From Peptococcaceae bacterium UBA5752 (GTDB lineage Bacteria > Bacillota > Dehalobacteriia > UBA4068), in assembly GCA_002419055.1 (NCBI GenBank), contig DIFI01000009.1, forward strand, positions 248,001 through 312,000: DNA of 64,000 nt, written 5' to 3'. Positions within the stretch are counted from its first letter, which is position 1. Every line of letters starts with the position of its first letter. Below, piece by piece: positions 1 to 6,943 of this stretch. The translations under genes were made by a program, and so were the position numbers. The notes beneath the pieces are model-generated. The model was not told the origin of the DNA and did no database searches. It worked only from the letters and a program-made list of their open reading frames with translations.

Positions 1-290
1 TGGTGGAAGACGCGCTTCCCAATATTGAGTGGTTGCTGATGGAACTGCTGACAGTATCCTCTGGCCGACGACTGATCATTATTGATCAAAGTAAACATAG
101 CGGTAAAGGCAAAAACATCGTTGCTTTGTTGGCCCGCCGATACGGTTTAGCGCTGATTAGTGAAGTGCCTGAGGGTGTTCAGCCATTAATTATCCGCCGC
201 GGCGTTACTGCTGCAGGGCTAGTCAGACAATATCGGCAATTATTTAACAACGAGAATTCCGTTCCTCCGCCATCCTTACAGGATAGATAA
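1..290 (+). CDS. C-terminal part of an unidentified protein (5' end outside window)
   Basis: The reading frame is open at the left edge, so only the last 95 or so residues are visible. The GTG at position 3 is probably internal. The fragment has a hydrophobic strand followed by acidic residues (RRLIIIDQSKH), then a glycine/lysine-rich stretch and a basic C-terminal helix (VRQYRQLF). That would fit an alpha/beta nucleotide-binding or helicase-like fold, but I recognise no family. It ends 29 bases before comF and is probably cotranscribed with it. The position next to comF would allow a DNA helicase or uptake role, but nothing in the visible part shows this. Confidence 0.55.
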   Translation, partial: VEDALPNIEWLLMELLTVSSGRRLIIIDQSKHSGKGKNIVALLARRYGLALISEVPEGVQPLIIRRGVTAAGLVRQYRQLFNNENSVPPPSLQDR

Positions 291-319
291 TACTTAGTAC
301 AATCGAAAGGGTTGTATGA

Positions 320-1051
320 TTGATGCAAATGCAATCACAAAAGTCGCTCTTTTCGTGGTATAACGAGCTGATGCAGCTGTTGTTTCCACAGCGCAACTGC
401 TTGCTTTGCGGCGAAGCTATAGAAGATGCCGGTATTTGTGACGACTGCGATCATAAACGGCGTTTACTGCTTAGCTGCTCTGTCTGCGCCACTTTTGTTG
501 ATCAAAATGAGGCTGATAAATTATGCGATAATTGTCTTGCCCATCGCCGACACTTTAAGATGGCACGGGCAGCATTGCCATACCGTCAGTTACGTCAACA
601 AATACTTGATTTCAAATATCAGCAGCAGACCTATTACAAGCGTCCCTTTGCTGCCCTTTTGGAAGCGGCATACCGGCAGCATTATCAGGGTATAGCTTTT
701 GACGCTATCGTACCGCTGCCGATTACGCCATTGCGCCTGCAAGAACGCGGTTTTAACCAAAGTGAGCTTGTCACTGGGGTTTTAGCGCGGGAATTAGCTA
801 TCAAACACCAACCGCAATTGCTCCGGCGGATCAAGGATACACCACCGCTTCACTCTGTCGATTGCCAGCAGCGACGGGTATTGCTGAAGGGCGCTTTTCT
901 TGCCGACAAAGCTGTTCAAAGCAAGACAGTATTACTTGTTGATGATATATTTACAACCGGTGCTACCAGCGATGAGGCAAGTAAACAATTACTTGCTGCC
1001 GGTGCTGAAGCAGTCTATGTATTAACTATCTGCTCCAGTGAACAGTTGTGA
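320..1051 (+). CDS. comF: ComF family phosphoribosyltransferase-like protein
   Basis: A 243-residue protein with the ComF layout. The N-terminal third carries paired CxxC motifs typical of a zinc-binding segment (CLLC, CDDC, CSVC, CDNC). The C-terminal part is a type I phosphoribosyltransferase fold with the PRPP-binding motif VLLVDDIFTTGAT near residues 203-215. ComF proteins take part in natural DNA uptake, and their precise reaction is unsettled. The start is TTG 320 or ATG 323, both downstream of GAAAGG at 305-310. An ATG at 316 is out of frame and soon stopped. dprA and topA lie 5 kb downstream, but comF is not in their transcript. Confidence 0.93.
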   Translation: MMQMQSQKSLFSWYNELMQLLFPQRNCLLCGEAIEDAGICDDCDHKRRLLLSCSVCATFVDQNEADKLCDNCLAHRRHFKMARAALPYRQLRQQILDFKYQQQTYYKRPFAALLEAAYRQHYQGIAFDAIVPLPITPLRLQERGFNQSELVTGVLARELAIKHQPQLLRRIKDTPPLHSVDCQQRRVLLKGAFLADKAVQSKTVLLVDDIFTTGATSDEASKQLLAAGAEAVYVLTICSSEQL

Positions 1052-1080
1052 CTTTAAAATAATTTCATTATTCGGCAGTT

Positions 1081-1108
1081 TTGTGCTATATACAACTAAA
1101 AATATCAT
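1081..1108 (+). promoter_or_regulatory. Possible promoter for hpf
   Basis: TTGTGC at 1081-1086 and TATCAT at 1103-1108 are 16 bases apart, about 95 bases before hpf. The match is partial. The roughly 150-base comF-hpf gap leaves room for a separate promoter, as expected for a growth-phase regulated gene. Confidence 0.35.
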
Positions 1109-1203
1109 AGCGGCAGGACTTTAGCTGACGGATAAGGAAATTATATATTAGCAAGTGCTTCCGTAAGTTTTACTGTTGTTTACAAAAATGAAGGGGTGAG
1201 ATT

Positions 1204-1731
1204 ATGAAACTTACTTTCAAAGCAAGAAACATGGAAATTAGTGAAGCCCTGCGTGACTATGTGGATAAAAGATTATCCAAATTCGACAAACTAATTGGCG
1301 CTGAGGATGCGTCAGTAGCGATGTCAATAATTCGTGGACGTAATCGTATTGAAGTCACCATTCCCTATAATGGTGTGACTATCCGCGGTGAAGAAGAAGG
1401 CTATGATATGTATGCCTGTATTGATAATGTTACAGATAAGTTGGAAAATCAGCTTCATAAATATAGAACAAGGTTAATCAGACGTTCCCGCGTAGCGGCA
1501 GCAAGAGAGGCCGCCGCCTCTGTTCCTGAAATATCAAATTATATCGAAGATGAGCCGCCGGTTAGAATCAAGTCTTATACAACCAAACCGATGCCGATAG
1601 ACGAGGCAGTGATGCAGATGAATCTGCTTGGTCATAATTTCTTCGTTTTTATCAATGATCAAGATCAAGCCGTAAATGTTATTTATCGTCGTAAAGACGG
1701 TGACTATGGCTTACTGGTACCAGAGAAATAA
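1204..1731 (+). CDS. hpf: Long-form ribosome hibernation promoting factor (HPF/RaiA)
   Basis: 175 residues, the length of the long HPF form of Gram-positive bacteria. Residues 1 to about 100 form the S30AE/YfiA domain that binds the decoding centre (it opens MKLTFKARNMEISEALRDYVDKR). Residues about 118-175 are the C-terminal domain that dimerises two 70S ribosomes into inactive 100S particles; the segment FFVFINDQDQAVNVIYRRKDG is characteristic. A strong Shine-Dalgarno (GAAGGGGTGAG) precedes ATG 1204. The gene sits alone between comF and a pilT remnant and is probably monocistronic. In many Firmicutes secA or prfB follows hpf; here neither does. Confidence 0.96.
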   Translation: MKLTFKARNMEISEALRDYVDKRLSKFDKLIGAEDASVAMSIIRGRNRIEVTIPYNGVTIRGEEEGYDMYACIDNVTDKLENQLHKYRTRLIRRSRVAAAREAAASVPEISNYIEDEPPVRIKSYTTKPMPIDEAVMQMNLLGHNFFVFINDQDQAVNVIYRRKDGDYGLLVPEK

Positions 1732-1760
1732 ATGCAATAAATATTAATTAAGTATTCAAT

Positions 1761-2029
1761 ATGAGGTCGTTCGAAACAGCTCTTCGTTCGGTATTGCGTG
1801 AAGATCCTGATGTGATTTTAGTCGGTGAGATGCGGGATTATAAAACTTTTTTCGCGGTAATTACTGCAGCCGAAACAGGGCACTTAGTATTGTCAACGCT
1901 GCATACATCGAGTGCCGCTAGAACAGTTGACAGAATTATTGATGTTTTCCCGTCCCAGACGCAAATTATCAGGTATTTTTAAATGAGCTGGGTAAGATCA
2001 GTGCCGACACAGCGCTAGTTAACTCGTAG
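1761..2029 (+). pseudogene. pilT: Decayed fragment of pilT (twitching-motility / type IV pilus retraction ATPase)
   Basis: Translation from 1761 gives about 73 residues matching the middle of PilT-type secretion ATPases: SFETALRSVLREDPDVIL, then the Walker B region VGEMRD, then the His-box region TGHLVLSTLHT and DRIIDVFPSQ. The N-terminal domain and Walker A are absent. A stop follows at 1980-1982. From 1982, in another frame, NELGKISADTALVNS resembles the PilT C-terminus, followed by TAG at 2027. An internal deletion plus a frameshift therefore separates two islands of one former gene. No ribosome-binding site precedes 1761. It cannot encode a working ATPase and no other pilus gene is visible in the window. 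Confidence 0.88.
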
Positions 2030-2087
2030 CGATCCAAACGAGCAGGCGGTTATTACGTTAACAGATTGAATTTATATTTTAAACAAA

Positions 2088-2116
2088 AATGTCTGTCTTT
2101 TTGACGGACATTTTTT
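2088..2116 (+). terminator. Intrinsic terminator after the pilT remnant
   Basis: A 10-bp stem (AATGTCTGTC pairing with GACGGACATT, one G-T pair) with a T5 loop is followed by a T run. The flanks AAACAAAA and TTTTGTTT make it nearly symmetric, so it could stop transcription in both directions. It isolates the hpf/pilT region from the hydrolase operon. Confidence 0.85.
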
Positions 2117-2133
2117 GTTTAATAAAAAAATAA

Positions 2134-2162
2134 TTGCACTTTCCATATATATATGGTATAAA
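2134..2162 (+). promoter_or_regulatory. Promoter of the hydrolase-Mur ligase-ddl operon, with a palindrome in its spacer
   Basis: TTGCAC at 2134-2139 and TATAAA at 2157-2162 are separated by exactly 17 bases. The spacer holds a perfect 14-base palindrome, CCATATATATATGG, at 2143-2156. No other promoter-like pair is visible before the next gene. Confidence 0.65.
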
Positions 2163-2218
2163 AAAACTAAATTACTTATATATTTTTTAATATTAACTAA
2201 TTGAGAGGCTTAAATCTT

Positions 2219-2986
2219 GTGATTATAAACATAGATGGCCAAGATGTTAATTATCAAGTATCAGGAACAGGACAGCCGGTTTTATTATTACATGGATGGG
2301 GAGTTGACACAAAACTTCTAGCCGGTGTACATCAGCATCTGGCCGAAAAATTTATGGCTATCAGTTTAGATTTGCCCGGTTTTGGCGGCAGTCCGGCTCC
2401 GTCAATGGTTTGGGGCGTATATCAGTATGCTGATTTTATCGAGCATTTTTTGTACGAGTTGAAAGTTGAAAAGCCGATAGTGATCGGTCATTCTTTTGGC
2501 GGTAGACTGACGATTATTTTAGCCGCGAGAGCAATTACAGGCAAAATCATTCTTTGCGATAGCGCCGGCATATTGCCTAAGCGCAGCGGCGAATATTACG
2601 CGCGTGTTTATAGTTATAAGGCGGCAAAGAAAGTCATGTCGTTACCGCTGCTTAATAAATATGCCGATAAGGCGCTTGCCATCTGGCGTAAGAGCAATCC
2701 TTCTTCCGATTATCAGGCGGCGGATGGTATAATGCGCCAGATTTTCGTTAAAGTTGTCAATGAAGATTTACAGCCGCTGCTTGCCAAAATCAACGTACCC
2801 GCACTGCTGATTTGGGGCGAAAATGATGATGCGACACCCCTCTGGCAAGGCAAGTTGATGGAACAGCTGATTCCCGACAGCGGGCTGGTTGTATTCGAGG
2901 GCTGCGGTCACTATGCTTATTTGGAACAATTGCCGCGCTTTTTGTCTATTATCGATTGTTTTTTGGAGCAGGGGGTTAAGCAATAA
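2219..2986 (+). CDS. Alpha/beta-fold hydrolase
   Basis: 255 residues with the full alpha/beta-hydrolase set: the oxyanion strand VLLLHGWG, the nucleophile elbow GHSFGG (Ser), the late acid region LLIWGENDDATP and the C-terminal histidine in GCGHYAYLEQ. The substrate is unknown; the fold covers esterases, lipases and proline iminopeptidases. I prefer GTG 2219, which has GAGAGG at 2203-2208 ten bases upstream; TTG 2201 in frame would start before that site. Its stop overlaps the next gene's ATG by one base (TAATG), so translation is probably coupled to the Mur ligase. That suggests an envelope-related role, but this is only context. Confidence 0.88.
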   Translation: MIINIDGQDVNYQVSGTGQPVLLLHGWGVDTKLLAGVHQHLAEKFMAISLDLPGFGGSPAPSMVWGVYQYADFIEHFLYELKVEKPIVIGHSFGGRLTIILAARAITGKIILCDSAGILPKRSGEYYARVYSYKAAKKVMSLPLLNKYADKALAIWRKSNPSSDYQAADGIMRQIFVKVVNEDLQPLLAKINVPALLIWGENDDATPLWQGKLMEQLIPDSGLVVFEGCGHYAYLEQLPRFLSIIDCFLEQGVKQ

Positions 2987-4572
2987 TGACATTATCATTG
3001 ATATTAAAAATAATTGCGGCCGCAGCGCTGGTATTGTTATTGGGGCTAAGAACAAAACACGATTTACATATGCTGCAACAAAATACTTATCGCAACGATC
3101 GTTACCGGCGTTGGCTTAAAGGAAGGCGTAAATTAGAATTTGTGGTTGCCGATCTATTATTGATAGTGCCGTTAATCGCTTCGTTTTGGAATCAGTTGCA
3201 GTTTTGGCTGATATTGATAGTCGTTAGTGCTTTGTTGATAAACAATGCCAGACGGCCGCGGGCTGATAAAAAGCCGCTGGTATTAACAGCACGCGCCAAG
3301 CGTTTGTGGTTGCTGGCTTTAGTGTTGGCGGCAATATATGTGGTCTTAATTGTTATACTGCAATCAACAGTATTGCCGTTAATCGTAGCCTATCTGTTGC
3401 TGGCAGTAATAATTATGTTTTCGCGCTGGCTGATCTTGTTGGCCAATCGTCTGATTCAGCCGCTGGAGCATAAGATCAATAGAGGCTTTTATTTGGAAGC
3501 GCAGGCTAAGTTGGCCGCAATGCCCGATACGATGACCTTTGCAATTACCGGCAGCTACGGGAAGACCAGCTGTAAGATGATTTTGGCGGCCATGTTAAGT
3601 GAAAAATATCTGATGCTGGCTACTCCTTCCAGTTACAATACACCGATGGGCATTACCAGAGTGATCAGGGAACAATTGCGGCCGATTCATCAAGCATTCA
3701 TCTGCGAAATGGGGGCGCGGCAAAAAGGCGATATCAGCGAGCTGTGCCGGTTGGTCAAACCACGGATAGGTATTCTTACTTCGATCGGCGAGCAACATTT
3801 GGAAACTTTTGGCAGCATAGAGAATATTATTGCTACCAAATATGAGCTTATTAAAGAACTACCGACGGATGGTCTTGCGGTTTTGAACATGGATAACCCA
3901 TTTATTGTTGCTTATGCTCATTTGGCAACTTGCAGAGTCGTCGGTTTCGGCATTGATTACCGTGACGGATATTATGCAACTCAGATCAGCTATGATAATA
4001 AGGGCAGCAGCTTTGTTATTAATACTCCCGAAGGTGATAAGCAAAAATTTACTACACAACTATTAGGCAAGCACAATATTTATAATATACTGGCAGCGGC
4101 AGCGGCGGCCCATCAATTCGGTTTGCCGCTGAACTTAGCGGCCAAAGCCGTAAAAACATTAGAGCCGATAGAACATCGACTGCAATTGCGGCCAAATCCG
4201 ATTTATACGGTTATAGATGACGCATTCAACGCTAATCCTGCCGGTGCGGCAGCCGCATTGGAAGTCTTGGATAGTTTTAGCGGCGGGCATAAAATCATTA
4301 TTACCCCGGGCATGGTGGAATTGGGAGAAAGAGAATATCAGCTGAACAAAGAGTTTGCGTTAAAAATGGCCAGGGTTTGTGATTATATAATATTGGTGGG
4401 CCAAAAGCATTCACAGCCTTTGCAGGACGGATTGGTTGAGGCAGCCTATCCTAAGGAAAAGTATTTTGTGGCCGCCGACCTGCATCAGGCGCAGCAGAAA
4501 CTTCAAGCGCTAGTACAAGCAGGCGACGTAGTCTTGTATGAGAATGATTTACCAGATACCTATAATGAATAA
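2986..4572 (+). CDS. murF: Membrane-anchored Mur ligase, probable MurF-type D-Ala-D-Ala adding enzyme
   Basis: 528 residues. The first 155 or so hold about five hydrophobic helices (roughly 4-20, 50-66, 71-86, 106-125, 128-152). The rest is a Mur ligase: ATP loop GSYGKTS at 189-195, a central segment EMGARQKGDI...TSIGEQHLETFGS, and a C-terminal ligase domain (IDDAFNANPAG, TPGMVELGE). These segments most resemble MurF. The usual N-terminal UDP-binding domain is absent, replaced by the membrane part. It lies between the hydrolase and ddl, whose product D-Ala-D-Ala is the MurF substrate, and the main mur cluster at 42-57 kb has no other murF. MurF activity is therefore likely. Another amide-ligase function on a lipid-linked substrate cannot be excluded. 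Confidence 0.8.
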   Translation: MTLSLILKIIAAAALVLLLGLRTKHDLHMLQQNTYRNDRYRRWLKGRRKLEFVVADLLLIVPLIASFWNQLQFWLILIVVSALLINNARRPRADKKPLVLTARAKRLWLLALVLAAIYVVLIVILQSTVLPLIVAYLLLAVIIMFSRWLILLANRLIQPLEHKINRGFYLEAQAKLAAMPDTMTFAITGSYGKTSCKMILAAMLSEKYLMLATPSSYNTPMGITRVIREQLRPIHQAFICEMGARQKGDISELCRLVKPRIGILTSIGEQHLETFGSIENIIATKYELIKELPTDGLAVLNMDNPFIVAYAHLATCRVVGFGIDYRDGYYATQISYDNKGSSFVINTPEGDKQKFTTQLLGKHNIYNILAAAAAAHQFGLPLNLAAKAVKTLEPIEHRLQLRPNPIYTVIDDAFNANPAGAAAALEVLDSFSGGHKIIITPGMVELGEREYQLNKEFALKMARVCDYIILVGQKHSQPLQDGLVEAAYPKEKYFVAADLHQAQQKLQALVQAGDVVLYENDLPDTYNE

Positions 4573-4586
4573 TTGGAGGACAAAGA

Positions 4587-5756
4587 ATGAATAAGATTGC
4601 AGTAGCAGTTATTTATGGCGGCCGCAGTGTCGAGCATGAAGTGTCGATTATCTCTGCGCTGCAGGCCATCAACGCTCTCGATAAAGAAAAATATCAAGCG
4701 ATACCTCTTTATATCTCAAAAAAAGGGGCTTTTTATACCGGCGACGCACTGCTCAATTTAAATAATTACCGCGATATGAATAAGTTGTTGGCAGCGGCAC
4801 AGCCGGTTTATTTGTCGCCGAATTACGGTGAGAATAAAATATTTTCAGCGGAAAAGTCCGGCATGTTCAAAAAGCCTTTTGAACAGAAGATAGATGTGGT
4901 CTTGCCGGTGATTCACGGTACTCATGGCGAGGACGGCTGCCTGCAGGGTTTGCTGGAACTGGCCGGTTTACCTTATGCGGGGCCGGGGGTTTTAGGTTCG
5001 GCTTGCGGCATGGATAAAATCATGATGAAGGCGATTTTAAAAGAAGCCGGAATTAAAGTAGCGGATTATCAATGGTTTTGTTTTTGGCAATGGCAGGATA
5101 GCCAAGAGCAAATCATTGCCAAAATAGAAGCGGCTTTACTGTACCCGCTTGTTATCAAGCCGGCTAATCTCGGTTCCTCGATTGGTATCAGCAAGGCAGC
5201 AAATCAAGAGGAACTAATTGCGGCGATAGAATTGGCGAGTAGCTTTTCGGAGCGGATCATCGTTGAAGAGATGATCAAGCCGTTGCGCGAAATCAATTGC
5301 GCGGTACTCGGTTCCGACCGTCAGATGGAATTTTCACTATGCGAGGAACCTTTGACGGCTGCCGATATTCTTTCTTTTGGTGATAAATATCTGGCCAACA
5401 GTAATACTAAAGGCATGAGCGGTGCCAAACGGCGTATACCTGCCGATATCAGCGAGCAGATGGCCGCTGATATCCAAGATACAGCGGGCCGCGCCTTTGT
5501 TGCTATGGATTGCAGTGGCGTTTGCCGAGTTGATTTTTTGATCAACAGTGAAAGCGGCCAGATATATGTAAATGAGCTGAATACTATTCCCGGGTCGCTC
5601 TCATTCTATTTATTTGAACCGACCGGCAAAAAATTCGGCAAATTACTTGATGATCTGATTTATACTGCGCTGCAGCGTTATCGGGTTAAAGAGAAAAAAG
5701 TCTATGGCTTTACTTCAAATATACTTTCCCAGGGTGGCTTTAAAGGCAAAAAGTAA
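4587..5756 (+). CDS. ddl: D-alanine--D-alanine ligase
   Basis: 389 residues, longer than the usual 300-370. The N-terminal domain has VIYGGRSVEHEVSI. The ATP-grasp core has PLVIKPANLGSSIGI, the omega-loop region ending GAKRRIPADI, and the metal-binding VNELNTIPGS. It joins two D-alanines for the peptidoglycan stem. The stretch between SFGDKY and RRIPA is longer than in E. coli Ddl and contains a GMSG turn. It resembles what I recall of many clostridial Ddl and VanG-like enzymes, so second-substrate preference (D-Ala versus D-Ser) is not fully settled. TTGGAGGA precedes ATG 4587. It follows the Mur ligase by 14 bases. Confidence 0.93.
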   Translation: MNKIAVAVIYGGRSVEHEVSIISALQAINALDKEKYQAIPLYISKKGAFYTGDALLNLNNYRDMNKLLAAAQPVYLSPNYGENKIFSAEKSGMFKKPFEQKIDVVLPVIHGTHGEDGCLQGLLELAGLPYAGPGVLGSACGMDKIMMKAILKEAGIKVADYQWFCFWQWQDSQEQIIAKIEAALLYPLVIKPANLGSSIGISKAANQEELIAAIELASSFSERIIVEEMIKPLREINCAVLGSDRQMEFSLCEEPLTAADILSFGDKYLANSNTKGMSGAKRRIPADISEQMAADIQDTAGRAFVAMDCSGVCRVDFLINSESGQIYVNELNTIPGSLSFYLFEPTGKKFGKLLDDLIYTALQRYRVKEKKVYGFTSNILSQGGFKGKK

Positions 5757-5782
5757 TAGTCAATATTAACAAGGAGAGTTTT

Positions 5783-6907
5783 ATGGAACAAACCGCCTGC
5801 TTATTGGCCATACATAGCTTGTTTGGGGCAGCAAACACTTCATTGAAAAAGGTGTTGGATTATTACGGCGGCGATGCTGTTACCGCCTGGCAGGACAGCA
5901 GCAACTGGCAACAAATAGTTGCCTTCGATAAAGATGCTATGTCCGAACTCGTCCGTAAGAAGTGTGCGATCGACCAAGAGCTGCTCTACCAGCGGTTACT
6001 TAATGCTGATGCCCATTTATTGTCCATTTATGACGCATCCTATCCCAGCCTTCTCAAAGACATTCATAACCCGCCGCCGCTGTTATTTTACCGCGGCACC
6101 CTTCCCGCAGCCAACGATCTTTGCATAGCGATGATTGGTTCCCGCCGTGCCACCGCTTACGGACGCCAGGTTGGTCAGATGCTTGCGAATGATCTCAGTG
6201 TACAAGGAATAACCGTTATCAGCGGTATGGCACGCGGTATTGATTCTGTTTGCCACCAAGCAGCACTGTCGGCAGGTGGTCGGACAATCGCCGTCCTTGG
6301 CTCAGGAATTGATGTTGTCTATCCAAAGGAAAACTATGCTATGTATCAACAGATAATAAATAACGGTGCTGTAATTAGCGAGCAGCCTTTGGGTATGGAA
6401 CCGTTACCGCATAATTTTCCTTTGCGTAACCGGATTATCAGTGGTTTGAGCCGAGGCGTAGTTGTAATAGAAGCTGGGCATAAAAGTGGTACTCTGCGTA
6501 CCGTCGATTTTGCACTTGAACAAGGCAGGGATGTTTTCGCCGTGCCTGGTAACATTATTCAAGAAAATTGCTATGGCACCAATAATCTGCTTAAGCAAGG
6601 AGCCACAGTAGTTACTGAAGCAAATGATGTTATAAATGTCTATTTGGCGGATATTTGTCTATTACCACAACGGATAATAGTAGCAGATAATAAAAATGAA
6701 GATATGGATAATAATATCTTAACTAAAGATGAGCGTGTAATTCTTGCAAAAATGATTGAGCCAATCAGCATTGAAAAGTTACAAACGATTAGCGGTTGGG
6801 AATACTCAAAATTAAGTACGATATTGTTACTGTTAGAAATGCGCGGCTTGATTGCAAAAGATGCTAATCAATATTATTTTGCATTGTTTGCTAAATATAA
6901 ATCATAA
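5783..6907 (+). CDS. dprA: DNA-processing protein DprA
   Basis: 374 residues with an N-terminal helical region, a central Rossmann-like DprA domain and a C-terminal winged-helix region (about 315-370). Key segments are IGSRRATAYGRQ, ISGMARGIDSVCHQAAL, AVLGSGIDVVYPKEN and FPLRNRIISGLSRGVVVIEAG. DprA loads RecA onto incoming single-stranded DNA during transformation. AAGGAGAG precedes ATG 5783. The dprA-topA neighbourhood is standard for Firmicutes. The gene follows ddl by 26 bases and may share its transcript. Confidence 0.96.
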   Translation: MEQTACLLAIHSLFGAANTSLKKVLDYYGGDAVTAWQDSSNWQQIVAFDKDAMSELVRKKCAIDQELLYQRLLNADAHLLSIYDASYPSLLKDIHNPPPLLFYRGTLPAANDLCIAMIGSRRATAYGRQVGQMLANDLSVQGITVISGMARGIDSVCHQAALSAGGRTIAVLGSGIDVVYPKENYAMYQQIINNGAVISEQPLGMEPLPHNFPLRNRIISGLSRGVVVIEAGHKSGTLRTVDFALEQGRDVFAVPGNIIQENCYGTNNLLKQGATVVTEANDVINVYLADICLLPQRIIVADNKNEDMDNNILTKDERVILAKMIEPISIEKLQTISGWEYSKLSTILLLLEMRGLIAKDANQYYFALFAKYKS

Positions 6908-6943
6908 TAAACGAAGCAAGTAACAGGGAGGGCACACTGTTTT

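Noticed and set aside
1761..1982. Functional small ATPase gene
   Set aside because: Lacks Walker A and a ribosome site, and the PilT C-terminus continues in another frame, so it is a remnant.
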